Source of the DNA: Endomicrobium sp.
GTDB taxonomy: Bacteria; Elusimicrobiota; Endomicrobiia; Endomicrobiales; Endomicrobiaceae
NCBI GenBank assembly: GCA_031262885.1
Contig: JAISGV010000003.1
Location: 124,001 to 188,000, forward strand
Direction: 5' to 3'
DNA: 64,000 bases
Positions within the stretch are counted from its first letter, which is position 1. Each line of letters begins with the position of its first letter. The notes under the pieces are model-generated. The model did no database searches, was not told the DNA's origin, and saw only the letters and a list, made by a program, of their open reading frames with translations. A program made the translations under genes and the position numbers. Below, one piece after another: positions 1 through 11,284 of this stretch.

Positions 1-642
1 TTGTGGGATAAACTCTCTACCTTTTCTTATTATAAATTTATCAGCAAAAAGAGATTTAACTAATTCACTTTTTGCTGTAAAATTATTAATTCCAAAATTT
101 TTTAATGCAATGTTTGAAAAATCTTCACCATTCTTTAATTTATTATGAATATATAAAGCATCTTTTAAACTAAAAGTAAAAATGTGTTTAACAACATATA
201 TCGTTTGTGATTTAAAAAAATTTAAATTAGATCTATAATAATCAAGCATTTCAGATATTTGTGGATAAAGTTTTGCATAAATTTCTTTTATATATATATC
301 CATTAAAATACTATTACTATATTCTTTTAACTGTTGTTTTTGTTTTCTTTTAAAATCATTCATTAATTTTTTGTATGAATAAGTATATTTTATTCCTGAT
401 TTTTTAGCAGATTCTAAAATTATATTTTCCCTTATAATAGTATCAATAAATCTTCTTCTAGCAAACGCAGATTTTTTTACATATCTTTGATAATTTATAG
501 GCATATTAAGTAATTTTTTATTGATAGTTTTTTCAGTAATCTTTTTTTCACCTATAATAGCAATAACGTGTTCTTTATTCTTACATGCACTCAAGCAAAA
601 AACAATAAATAACAAAATTATTGTTATAATTAGATCTTTCAT
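1..642 (-). CDS. Parvulin/SurA-PrsA-like peptidyl-prolyl isomerase lipoprotein, truncated by the window edge
   Basis: Own translation of the minus strand from ATG at 642: MKDLIITIILLFIVFCLSACKNKEHVIAIIGEKKITEKTIN... It has a lipobox-like LSAC, an N-terminal SurA-like region and a parvulin-like start (VVKHIFTFSLKDALYIHNKLKNGEDFSNIA). Open to the window edge; absent from the supplied ORF list. Confidence 0.7.
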   Translation of the reverse strand, partial: MKDLIITIILLFIVFCLSACKNKEHVIAIIGEKKITEKTINKKLLNMPINYQRYVKKSAFARRRFIDTIIRENIILESAKKSGIKYTYSYKKLMNDFKRKQKQQLKEYSNSILMDIYIKEIYAKLYPQISEMLDYYRSNLNFFKSQTIYVVKHIFTFSLKDALYIHNKLKNGEDFSNIALKNFGINNFTAKSELVKSLFADKFIIRKGREFIPQ

Positions 643-659
643 AAAATTATTCCAAACAT

Positions 660-1751
660 TTAAATATTAAATCTAAAATTTATTATATCTCCATCCTTAA
701 TTATGTATTTTTTCCCTTCGCTTCTCAAAAGTCCTGAATTTTTAACTAGTTTTTCATTATTAAATTTTATGAAATCATTAAAATTCATAACTTCCGCTCT
801 TATAAATCCCTTCTTAAAATCAGAATGAATTATTGCAGAAGCTTCTAATGCAGACGTTCCATTTTTTATAGTCCATGCCCTAACCTCTTTTACTCCAGCT
901 GTAAAGAAGGTTTGTAAACCTAATATTTTATATCCAATATTTATAAGTTTGTCTAATCCAGATATATTAATATTGAATTCTTTTAACATCTTTTTATTGT
1001 TTCTAATTTTAGAAACTTCTTCTTCAATTTTTGCACATATTAAAACTAACTTTGCATCTCCATTATTTGCAGCAGTAATAAGATCTTTAAAATAATTGCT
1101 TTTTTTAAATAAATCTATTTCAGAAATATTACAAGCATAAATCATTGGTTTTGATGTTATAAGATTTAATCTAGCTAATATGTTGTTTTCATCATTACTA
1201 ATAGTACTTATGGTTCTAGCAAATTTTCCAGTATTGAGATGATTTTTAATTTTGGTTAGAAAATCTATAGTTTCTATATGTTTTTTTTTATCAAGTATTA
1301 AACTAACTTTTTCTTTATTTTTTTTTATTATATTAGATATAAAATCAATGTCTGACAATAATAATTCGGTATTTATAATATCTATATCTCGTATAGGATT
1401 AATATTTCCCATAACATGCGAGATATTAATATCTGTAAAACATCTTACTACATGAACAATAGCATTTGCTTCTCGTATATATGATAAAAATCTATTACCT
1501 AATCCATTTCCGTGAGAGGCGCCTTTTATAATACCAGCAATATCTATAAATTTCACTGTTGTATAAATCTTGTTCTTTGCATTATAAACTTTTTCTAAAA
1601 TATCTAATCTTTTGTCAGGTACCATAGTAATTCCTATATTAGGATTTATAGTACAAAACGGATAATTAGCAACTTCTACATTTGCTTTTGTCATAGCATT
1701 AAATATTGTAGATTTTCCAACGTTAGGAAGTCCTACTATACCTAGTTTCAT
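660..1751 (-). CDS. ychF: YchF/OLA1 family ribosome-binding ATPase
   Basis: MKLGIVGLPNVGKSTIFNAMT P-loop, NYPFCTINPN, C-terminal TGS-like domain (FFTAGVKEVRAWTI...). Start moved to the internal Met at 1751, behind a ggggag RBS. Confidence 0.95.
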   Translation of the reverse strand: MKLGIVGLPNVGKSTIFNAMTKANVEVANYPFCTINPNIGITMVPDKRLDILEKVYNAKNKIYTTVKFIDIAGIIKGASHGNGLGNRFLSYIREANAIVHVVRCFTDINISHVMGNINPIRDIDIINTELLLSDIDFISNIIKKNKEKVSLILDKKKHIETIDFLTKIKNHLNTGKFARTISTISNDENNILARLNLITSKPMIYACNISEIDLFKKSNYFKDLITAANNGDAKLVLICAKIEEEVSKIRNNKKMLKEFNINISGLDKLINIGYKILGLQTFFTAGVKEVRAWTIKNGTSALEASAIIHSDFKKGFIRAEVMNFNDFIKFNNEKLVKNSGLLRSEGKKYIIKDGDIINFRFNI

Positions 1752-1881
1752 ATTTATCTCCCCCACATACCACTTTTTTTTATATTCATACGTAATTTAA
1801 TTGTATACAAAATTCTACACATAAATAGTTGATATTTTAGATAATAACTACCAGATATATTATAGAAGCGCATTAACATAT

Positions 1882-2971
<1,090 letters not shown>

Positions 2972-2990
2972 ATTTTAGGAGTATAAAACT

Positions 2991-4226
2991 ATGAAGAAGA
3001 CTATAAGAGATATAAATATTGATAATAAAAAAATTATTGTGAGAGTTGATTTCAATGTTCCTATAATTGATGGACATATTACTAATGATAATAGAATAAT
3101 ATCTAGTATTCCTACCATAAAATACCTTCTTTCTAAGAATGCATCAATAATTTTAATATCTCATTTAGGTAGGCCTAATGGTAAATTTGTTAAAAATATG
3201 AGTTTAAAACCAGTTGCAAAGCGTTTAGGAGAAATATTAAATTTACCCATAAAATTTATAGATAAAGATTGTATAAGTAATGATTCAAAAAAAGTTGCGA
3301 ATAATTTAAAATCTAAAGAAATTTTCCTGTTAGAAAATTTAAGGTTTCATACAGAAGAAGAGGGAAATGATTCCTTTGGAAATAAAGATATTATAGCTAT
3401 GGAAAACTTCGCAAAAGAACTATCTAATATGGGAAATTCTTTTGTTCAAGATGCTTTTGGAACAGCTCATAGATTTAATGCTTCAACCGTCAATATTGTA
3501 AAGTATATGGATGATGCCGCTATAGGATTTCTTGTAGAAAAAGAATTAAAGTTTCTTAATATGCTTTTAAATAATCCAAAAAGACCTTTTTTAGCAGTAT
3601 TAGGTGGTGCTAAAGTGTCAGATAAAATAGGTGTTATAAAAAACCTTATTAATAAAGTTGATTCCATTATAATCGGAGGAGCAATGGCATATACTTTTTT
3701 AAAGGCAAAAGGTATAAATGTTGGCGCTTCTATTGTTGAAAATGATAAACTATCTCTAGCTCTAGATATTTTAAATGAAATAAAAAATAAAAATATAAGC
3801 TTTATGTTGCCTATAGATCATATAGTAATTAATAAAGCAGATTTTAGAAATAATATCTTTAATAATAAAAAAAATACTAATGATAGTTCAATTCCTAAAG
3901 ATTTTTTAGGAGTTGATATTGGAAATAAATCGATTAATATTTTTAAAGATGCTATTAAATCAGCAAGTACTATAATTTGGAATGGTCCAGTAGGTATGTT
4001 TGAAATAAATAGTTTTTCTTATGGAACAATGGCTATCGCTAAATTAATTGCTATAGCTACTAAAAAAGGTACTGTTACTATTGTTGGTGGAGGAGATTCT
4101 ATTTCTGCAATAAGTACAGCAGGTGTACGAGACAAAGTAACACATGTTTCTACAGGAGGAGGAGCCTCTTTAAAATTTCTTGAAGGTAAGAAATTACCAG
4201 GATTAGATATTATTCCTGAACTATAA
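2991..4226 (+). CDS. pgk: Phosphoglycerate kinase
   Basis: RVDFNVPI, LISHLGRPNG, LGGAKVSDKIGVI, GGGDSISAIS. Confidence 0.97.
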   Translation: MKKTIRDINIDNKKIIVRVDFNVPIIDGHITNDNRIISSIPTIKYLLSKNASIILISHLGRPNGKFVKNMSLKPVAKRLGEILNLPIKFIDKDCISNDSKKVANNLKSKEIFLLENLRFHTEEEGNDSFGNKDIIAMENFAKELSNMGNSFVQDAFGTAHRFNASTVNIVKYMDDAAIGFLVEKELKFLNMLLNNPKRPFLAVLGGAKVSDKIGVIKNLINKVDSIIIGGAMAYTFLKAKGINVGASIVENDKLSLALDILNEIKNKNISFMLPIDHIVINKADFRNNIFNNKKNTNDSSIPKDFLGVDIGNKSINIFKDAIKSASTIIWNGPVGMFEINSFSYGTMAIAKLIAIATKKGTVTIVGGGDSISAISTAGVRDKVTHVSTGGGASLKFLEGKKLPGLDIIPEL

Positions 4227-4255
4227 TTTAAAATATAAAAAGGCGGTAAATAACA

Positions 4256-4846
4256 ATGTCATTTGAATCCAACAAAATTAAAGGTACAAAAACTGAACAA
4301 AATCTAATAAAGGCTTTTATTGGAGAATCTCATGCATATATGAAATATTCTTATTTTTCTAAAATAGCTAAAAAAGATGGGTTGGAACAAATTGCAGATG
4401 TTTTTATTAAAACAGCATATAATGAAAACGCTCATGCTAAAACTTTTTTTAGCTTTTTAAAAGGTGGTAAAATTGAAGTTAAAAATATAATTTTTAATGC
4501 TGATATGTTTGATACTACTATTGAAAATTTAAAATTGGCTTCTATAGGAGAAAGAATGGAATATTCAAAAATTTATCCAGAAATGGCAAACATTGCTATT
4601 AATGAAGGCTTTTTTAAAATATCTGAACTTTATAAGAATATTTCTAAGATTGAAAAATATCATGAAAATAGATACTTAGAATTATTTGACAACCTTGAAA
4701 ATAATAGATTTTTTAGAAAAGGTTTAATAACCAAATGGCAATGTCGTAATTGTGGATATGTGTATGAAAATAAAGAAGCTTTATCAATATGTCCTGTATG
4801 CTCTCATTCAATGGCTTATATGGAAGAATTATCAGAAAACTTCTGA
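4256..4846 (+). CDS. rbr: Rubrerythrin
   Basis: Ferritin-like diiron domain (GESHAYMKYSYFS, EKYHENRY) plus C-terminal rubredoxin centre WQCRNCGYVYENKEALSICPVCSHSMAYM. Confidence 0.95.
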   Translation: MSFESNKIKGTKTEQNLIKAFIGESHAYMKYSYFSKIAKKDGLEQIADVFIKTAYNENAHAKTFFSFLKGGKIEVKNIIFNADMFDTTIENLKLASIGERMEYSKIYPEMANIAINEGFFKISELYKNISKIEKYHENRYLELFDNLENNRFFRKGLITKWQCRNCGYVYENKEALSICPVCSHSMAYMEELSENF

Positions 4847-4849
4847 TGA

Positions 4850-5893
4850 GTGAGATATATGAAAACAATTTTAGATTTATTAGATTCTGAATTATATGAT
4901 TTTTTAAATAAAAAAATAAAACAAAAATATAGATTTAATCAAATTATTAATTGGATTTATAAAAAAAAAATTAAATCTTTTTCAGAATGTACCAATTTAC
5001 CAAAAAATATTATAAAGGAACTTAGTACAAAATATAAATTAAGAACACTGAGAATAATTCAAAAAAAAAAATCCATTACTAATGAAACTATAAAGTATAT
5101 ATTCCAAACTATAGATAATAATAATATATTTGCCGTTCTTTTAAAAAAAGCAGGTAAGAATAAATTATGTATTTCATCTCAAATAGGTTGTCCAATAAAA
5201 TGTGATTTTTGTTCATCAGGAAAAGTAAAGTTTGTTAGAAATTTAACTAAAGGTGAAATACTTGAACAGATTTTACAAGTAGAAAATGATATTAAAGGAA
5301 ATATAGCTGGTGTTTTATTCATGGGCATGGGAGAACCAATGCTTAATTTCAATAATATTGTATCTGTTATAACTGCATTACTTGATAAAAATAAATTTAA
5401 AATAGGTAAAAAACATATTACTATATCAACTATAGGAATTGTTCCTGCAATAAAAAATCTTGCTAAAATTAATTTTGGTATACGAATGGCTTTATCTATA
5501 CATGCGCCTTATGATTTTCAAAGAGATAAACTTGGTTGTAATAATTTTATAAAATTTAGTATAGCTGATATTATGAATGCAGGGAAATATTATATTGATA
5601 AGACCAATTCATCCTTAACCATAGAATATGTATTATTGAAGGGTATAAATGATTCAACTAAAATGGCTCATAAATTTGCAAGATTAATAAGACAGCATAA
5701 ACTTGTAAGATATAACGTAAATGTTAATTTGATTCCATATAATTATACTTATAATACCAGTTATAGAAGGTCTACAGATATATCAATACACAAATTTAAA
5801 ACTGTTCTGTATTTAAATGGAATTATTTCAATAAGTCGTAAAATTAAAGGAGAAGATATTAATGCCGCATGCGGTCAACTAGGATGTTACTAA
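4850..5893 (+). CDS. rlmN: 23S rRNA (adenine2503-C2)-methyltransferase, radical SAM
   Basis: SQIGCPIKCDFCSSG (CxxxCxxC), FMGMGEPMLNF, C-terminal GEDINAACGQLG; GTG start. Confidence 0.95.
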   Translation: MRYMKTILDLLDSELYDFLNKKIKQKYRFNQIINWIYKKKIKSFSECTNLPKNIIKELSTKYKLRTLRIIQKKKSITNETIKYIFQTIDNNNIFAVLLKKAGKNKLCISSQIGCPIKCDFCSSGKVKFVRNLTKGEILEQILQVENDIKGNIAGVLFMGMGEPMLNFNNIVSVITALLDKNKFKIGKKHITISTIGIVPAIKNLAKINFGIRMALSIHAPYDFQRDKLGCNNFIKFSIADIMNAGKYYIDKTNSSLTIEYVLLKGINDSTKMAHKFARLIRQHKLVRYNVNVNLIPYNYTYNTSYRRSTDISIHKFKTVLYLNGIISISRKIKGEDINAACGQLGCY

Positions 5894-5912
5894 TTCTTAA
5901 AAGAGGTTTTCC

Positions 5913-6371
5913 TTGTTATTTAAAATTACAACCCGTAGAGAAGCAAGAGAGTGTTCTCTCCAAATGTTATATATGTTAGATATTTGTTATCAGTTATCAA
6001 TAAATGATATTTATCATAATATAATGCGAGGTTATTTAATCAATGATAAACCATATAAAAAGTTTTCTATCTTCTTATTTAAAGGAGTGTGTGATAATAT
6101 AAAAAAAATAGATTATATGATTAAGTGTCATGTAAAAAATTGGGAAATTCAAAGGATGGCAATCGTGGATAGAAACATAATAAGAATTGCTATTTTTGAA
6201 ATTTTTGCAACGCTTGATACTCCTATCAATGTTATAATAGATGAAGCTGTAGAAATTTCAAAAAAATATTCAACGGCTAACTCTAGTAAGTTTGTAAACG
6301 GAGTTCTAGATAATCTGAAAATTATAAGAAAAAATAAGATTTATACAAATGAAAAAACAAAAAAAAATTGA
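5913..6371 (+). CDS. nusB: Transcription antitermination factor NusB
   Basis: TRREARECSLQMLYMLD N-terminus; DTPINVIIDEAVEISKKYSTANSSKFVNGVLD. Confidence 0.93.
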   Translation: MLFKITTRREARECSLQMLYMLDICYQLSINDIYHNIMRGYLINDKPYKKFSIFLFKGVCDNIKKIDYMIKCHVKNWEIQRMAIVDRNIIRIAIFEIFATLDTPINVIIDEAVEISKKYSTANSSKFVNGVLDNLKIIRKNKIYTNEKTKKN

Positions 6372-8091
6372 TTTATTAATGAAAAAAATTGCTTATCATG
6401 ATTATTTATATTACAACAAAAACACTGTTGAAATATCAGATTTTGAATATGATTCTATGATAAAAGAACTTTCATATATGAAAATTCCTGCTTCTTATTT
6501 AGTTAGTGAAAAATCTCCAATTAAAAATGTTTCTGGATACGTATCTAAAGATTTTAAAAAAGCAAAGCATTATTCTAAAATTTTGTCATTAAGTAATACT
6601 TATTCTAAAGAAGAAATTTTCGAATGGTATACTAAAATAACTAAAAAACTCAGTGTAAATAATCTTGAGATTATAGTTGAACCTAAAATAGACGGTTTAA
6701 ATGTAAATTTATTATATATTGATGGCATTTTGGTTTCTGGAGCCACTAGAGGTAATGGAGTAATAGGAGAAAATGTAACTAATAATATAATTAATGTGTA
6801 TGGCATACCTCATAAATTAATTGGAAATAATTATCCTGTTTTTTTTGAATTACAAGGTGAAGTTTATATAGACAAATTGCATTTTAAAAATTTAAATTCT
6901 AGAATATCAAAATCTAATGGACAGATATTTACTAACTCACGAAATGCAGCTTCAGGTTCATTGAGACAAAAAAATTCTGATATTGTGAAAGAGAGAGGCC
7001 TTAGTTTTTTTGTTCATTCTTTAGGTAGAATTAAAGGGCAACAATTAAACACTCAAATGGATTTTCTTGAATTTTGCAAACAAAATGGATTTAGAATACA
7101 AAAGAATTATAAATTGTTTAACTCTTGTTGTTTTAATAATATAATAGATTATATAGATAACTTTGGTATCAAGATTAAAAATTCATTGCCTTATGATACA
7201 GACGGTGTTGTAATTAAAATTAATAGTTTTATATTACAAAAAATATTAGGGTGCACTAGTAAAAGTCCTAAATGGGCAGTTGCTTTTAAATTTCCAGCTG
7301 TTCAGAAAACTACAAAAGTTAGTAAAATTAGAATACAGGTTGGAAGAACAGGATTAATAATTCCATCAGCATCATTATTGCCAGTTAAAATGGCAGGTGT
7401 TACGATATCAAAAGCTACTCTACATAACTTTGAAGAAGTGAAACGACTTAATATAAATGAAGGAGATACTGTCTTAGTTGAAAGATCAGGAGATGTAATA
7501 CCTAAAATAATCAAGGTAACTAAAAAATATAACGAAGGATTTTTTGTGGTGCCAAAGTATTGTCCTATATGTATGATGACAATCTTAAAACAAGGAAAAC
7601 ATTACAGATGTATTAATCAGAAATGTCCTACAAAATTTAAACATCATTTATTACACTTTGTTAGTAAAGACGCAATGAATATTAAAGGTTTTGGGCAATT
7701 TGTAGTAGATCAATTATTAACTAATAAAAGATTACAAATTTTGTCTGATATCTACAATTTAACATATAAAGATTTAATAAAATTAGAACTCTTTAATAAA
7801 AGAAGAGTAGATAATTTATTGAAGGAAATAATTAATAGTAAAAAACAACCATTAGAAAATTTATTATTTGCATTTGGAATACCACATATTGGAAAAGAAG
7901 TTTCTCGAATTATTGCCAAAAAATTTAAGAATTTAAATATATTATTTAGTACTAGTATTGATGATTTCATTTCAATTCCAACAATAGGAAAAACTATAGC
8001 TTTTTCCTTAAAAAAATTTTTTAGTAATAAGGATACATATAATTTAGTAAATAATTTAAAATCTTATGGAGTTAATATAACAGAGGATTAA
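6349..8091 (+). CDS. ligA: NAD-dependent DNA ligase, lacking the C-terminal BRCT domain
   Basis: Adenylation motif VEPKIDGLNVN, OB fold, zinc finger CPICMMTILKQGKHYRCINQKCP, HhH domain; 580 aa, ending after the HhH region. Confidence 0.95.
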   Translation: MKKQKKIDLLMKKIAYHDYLYYNKNTVEISDFEYDSMIKELSYMKIPASYLVSEKSPIKNVSGYVSKDFKKAKHYSKILSLSNTYSKEEIFEWYTKITKKLSVNNLEIIVEPKIDGLNVNLLYIDGILVSGATRGNGVIGENVTNNIINVYGIPHKLIGNNYPVFFELQGEVYIDKLHFKNLNSRISKSNGQIFTNSRNAASGSLRQKNSDIVKERGLSFFVHSLGRIKGQQLNTQMDFLEFCKQNGFRIQKNYKLFNSCCFNNIIDYIDNFGIKIKNSLPYDTDGVVIKINSFILQKILGCTSKSPKWAVAFKFPAVQKTTKVSKIRIQVGRTGLIIPSASLLPVKMAGVTISKATLHNFEEVKRLNINEGDTVLVERSGDVIPKIIKVTKKYNEGFFVVPKYCPICMMTILKQGKHYRCINQKCPTKFKHHLLHFVSKDAMNIKGFGQFVVDQLLTNKRLQILSDIYNLTYKDLIKLELFNKRRVDNLLKEIINSKKQPLENLLFAFGIPHIGKEVSRIIAKKFKNLNILFSTSIDDFISIPTIGKTIAFSLKKFFSNKDTYNLVNNLKSYGVNITED

Positions 8092-8133
8092 TTTTATAAT
8101 AAATTTTTTAAGCATTAAAGGAGATTTTATAAA

Positions 8134-9708
8134 ATGTCTACAGTAATAATTAGTGTTTCAAATAAAAATAACATTGTTACTTTTGCACAGAAACTACAAA
8201 ATCTACGCTGGGATATAATTGCAAGTGATGGTACAGCTAAACTTTTAAAAACGAATTGTATTAGTTGTAAAGAAATATCTGATGTTACTAATTTCCCAGA
8301 ACTTTTAGATGGTAGAGTTAAAACTTTAAATCCTAAAATATATTGTGGGATCTTAGCTATAAGAAGTAATTTGAAACATATTGAACAATTAAAATTATAT
8401 AATATAAAAACTATTGATATGGTAGTTGTTGATTTATATCCATTCGAACAAACAATGATGGAAATACCTAAATCTAATAAAAAATCAATAAACAAAAAAA
8501 TAATAGAAAATATAGATATTGGAGGAGTTAGTCTTTTAAGAGCTGCAGCAAAGAATTTTAATGATGTATTAGTTGTATGTGATATTAATGATTATGAAAT
8601 AGTTATAGATAAATTAGCAAATCATAGTATTTCAAAAGAATTTAAACTTGAGCTTGCAGCTAAAGCATTTAGATATATAGCATATTATGATTCATTAATT
8701 TCTAATTATTTAACTAATGATGAAGATAGATTTTATAATTATGTTACTATACCTTTAAAAAAGCAAAGCAACTTAAGATATGGAGAAAATCCTCATCAAA
8801 AAGCTGCCATATATTATAATAATAACGCTAATGATGTAAATCAAAATAAATCTTCAATTCTAACTGCTCAAAAACTTCATGGAAAAGAATTATCTTATAA
8901 TAATTATTTGGATTTAAATGTTGCTTGGAATTTAGTTAATGAATTTGAAAATCCTGCTTGTGTTATTATTAAACATAATAATCCGTGTGGCTGTGCAGAA
9001 AGTTTTAATATAAAAGATGCTTATATTAAAGCTCTAAACTGTGATACTATTAGTGCTTTTGGTGGGATATTAGCATTTAATAGATGTATTAATGAAGAAA
9101 CTGCAACTGAAATAAATAAATTATTTGTAGAATGTATTATAGCTACTGATTATTCTAAAGAATCCTTAGCAATATTAAGGCAAAAACATAATATTAGAAT
9201 TTTATTACAAAAAAAGCTTTTTAACAGCAAAACTAATAGCTTAGAGTATAAACCAGTAACAAATGGAATGCTAATACAAAATAATGATAATCAATTATTT
9301 TCTGAAATGAACGTTGTAACGGACCGTATACCTACAAAGGAAGAAAAAAATTCTTTGCTTTTTGCTTGGAAAGTAGCTAAGTTTGTAAAATCTAATGCTA
9401 TAGTATTAGTTCAAGATAAACAAACAATAGGTATAGGGGCTGGACAAATGAGTCGTATTGATTCATTGAAAATAGCTATAGAAAAAATGAAATTATTAAA
9501 ATATAAATTAAATAAAGAAGAATTTCCAATTGTTTTAGCTTCAGATGCTTTTTTCCCTTTTTCAGATGTAGTAAATGAAGCTTCTAATATTGGAGTTACA
9601 GCTATAATGCAACCAGGAGGATCTATAAATGACATCGAATCAATTAAAATGGCAAATAGTAAAAATATAACAATGATTACTACAAATATGAGACATTTTA
9701 AACATTAA
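8134..9708 (+). CDS. purH: Bifunctional AICAR formyltransferase/IMP cyclohydrolase
   Basis: SDGTAKLLK, FPELLDGRVKTLNPKIYCGIL, LRYGENPHQKAA, HNNPCGCAES, ASDAFFPFSDVV, IMQPGGSIND. Confidence 0.96.
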   Translation: MSTVIISVSNKNNIVTFAQKLQNLRWDIIASDGTAKLLKTNCISCKEISDVTNFPELLDGRVKTLNPKIYCGILAIRSNLKHIEQLKLYNIKTIDMVVVDLYPFEQTMMEIPKSNKKSINKKIIENIDIGGVSLLRAAAKNFNDVLVVCDINDYEIVIDKLANHSISKEFKLELAAKAFRYIAYYDSLISNYLTNDEDRFYNYVTIPLKKQSNLRYGENPHQKAAIYYNNNANDVNQNKSSILTAQKLHGKELSYNNYLDLNVAWNLVNEFENPACVIIKHNNPCGCAESFNIKDAYIKALNCDTISAFGGILAFNRCINEETATEINKLFVECIIATDYSKESLAILRQKHNIRILLQKKLFNSKTNSLEYKPVTNGMLIQNNDNQLFSEMNVVTDRIPTKEEKNSLLFAWKVAKFVKSNAIVLVQDKQTIGIGAGQMSRIDSLKIAIEKMKLLKYKLNKEEFPIVLASDAFFPFSDVVNEASNIGVTAIMQPGGSINDIESIKMANSKNITMITTNMRHFKH

Positions 9709-9743
9709 ATTAAATAAGTAATATTTATATCAGGAGTGATATA

Positions 9744-10592
9744 GTGAAATTGTTAAAATTTAAAAAGAAAAAAATTAATATTAGTGACTTATTTCTTTTT
9801 AAGAATTTTTTCGAAATTACTAATGTTAATACTGTTTGTAGAAACGCTAAATGTCCTAATCTAGGCGAATGCTTTAATAAAAAAAATGTAACATTCCTAA
9901 TTCTTGGAAAGTATTGTACTAGAGCTTGTAGTTTTTGTGCTATTGAAAAAAAAACGCCTGAAAATATAGACATAAATGAGCCATATAAAATAGCTAAAAT
10001 AGTACAAAAATTAGGGATCATGTATGTTATTCTTACTTCTGTAACTAGGGATGATCTAATTGATGGTGGAGCGACACATTTTTTCAATGTTATTAATATA
10101 ATCAAAAAAAATAGCCCAAGTGTTAAAGTAGAAATATTAGTACCTGATTTCAAAGGTCAGAAAAAAAACATTGATATTGTATTAAATGCTAAACCTGATG
10201 TTTTTGCACATAATTTAGAAACTGTCCCATTGCTTTATAATAATGTACGAAGTGGAGCTTATTATAAACGTTCTATAGAAGTTTTAAAATATGCTAAGTC
10301 TAAAGGATTTATAGTTAAAACAGGATTGATGTTAGGCTTAGGAGAAACTTACTCACAAATTTTTAAAGTTATAAAAGATATAAGCAAAATTAATGTTGAT
10401 ATTTTAACTATAGGACAATATTTATCACCTACGAAACATAATAAAAAAAATATAAAAGAATATTCAAAGAAAGAATTCAAATTAATTAAAAATTTTGCTA
10501 AATTAATAGGAATTAAATATGTTCTTGCAGGAAGATATGTTCGTAGTTCATACTTAGCAAGTAAAATTTTTGAAAACTTTAATTATTATTGA
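9744..10592 (+). CDS. lipA: Lipoyl synthase
   Basis: CRNAKCPNLGECF plus radical SAM CTRACSFCAI; VTRDDLIDGGATHF; GTG start. Confidence 0.95.
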   Translation: MKLLKFKKKKINISDLFLFKNFFEITNVNTVCRNAKCPNLGECFNKKNVTFLILGKYCTRACSFCAIEKKTPENIDINEPYKIAKIVQKLGIMYVILTSVTRDDLIDGGATHFFNVINIIKKNSPSVKVEILVPDFKGQKKNIDIVLNAKPDVFAHNLETVPLLYNNVRSGAYYKRSIEVLKYAKSKGFIVKTGLMLGLGETYSQIFKVIKDISKINVDILTIGQYLSPTKHNKKNIKEYSKKEFKLIKNFAKLIGIKYVLAGRYVRSSYLASKIFENFNYY

Positions 10593-10595
10593 TAA

Positions 10596-11207
10596 CTAAG
10601 AGATTTGATAAATATATTTTTTTGTTATTTTAATTGTTATATAAGATAAAAATGTCCCTATTAATGCTCCTACTATAACATCTGATGGAAAATGATTACC
10701 TGTATATATTCTTTCTAAACAAATAAATAATGCTAACATTATATACCATTTTTTGTACTTTTTTATTGTTTTAAACATAAAAAAACAAATAGTGAATGCT
10801 ATTTGTGAATGACCTGAAGGAAAAGAATTTTTATATCTTTTTTCAAATAGTATATTTATATTTTTATCATTAAAGACCATTGCCGGTCGTTCTCTTCTAA
10901 ATATATTTTTTAGAACATATACTGTAATACTTGAAATAAATAAAGTTGATATAAATACAATAATAGTAATGATAGAAGTTTTTTTATTATTTTTCCATAA
11001 TATAAATATAGATAATAATATTAAAATAATTATAAAGCCTAAATTAAATTTTTTAGAATCAAAAATAGATTGTAAAGTAAAACAAAAATCTAGTAATTTA
11101 CATTTTAGCTTACTGTTTATAAGTATAAAAGTATTGTGATCTAATGTTTTTATATTATTTAAAACAAATAAAATACAAAGTTTATTAATTCCCATTTGTT
11201 TGTTCAT
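10596..11207 (-). CDS. PAP2 superfamily membrane phosphatase
   Basis: KNIFRRERPA ... SFPSGHSQIAF ... RIYTGNHFPSDVIVGA phosphatase motifs in a multi-TM protein. Confidence 0.88.
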   Translation of the reverse strand: MNKQMGINKLCILFVLNNIKTLDHNTFILINSKLKCKLLDFCFTLQSIFDSKKFNLGFIIILILLSIFILWKNNKKTSIITIIVFISTLFISSITVYVLKNIFRRERPAMVFNDKNINILFEKRYKNSFPSGHSQIAFTICFFMFKTIKKYKKWYIMLALFICLERIYTGNHFPSDVIVGALIGTFLSYITIKITKKYIYQIS

Positions 11208-11227
11208 ATTTATATTATTATTATAGT

Positions 11228-11255
11228 TTGAAATATCGTTGATTTTTACTATAAT
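11228..11255 (+). promoter_or_regulatory. Sigma70-type promoter upstream of nspC
   Basis: TTGAAA (11228-11233), 16 nt spacer, TATAAT (11250-11255). Confidence 0.6.
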
Positions 11256-11284
11256 CTTAGATTATAATAAACATCAATATAAAA

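Noticed and set aside
8127-8495. 122-aa ORF antisense to purH
   Set aside because: Fully opposite the purH N-terminus, with no domain or start-site support.
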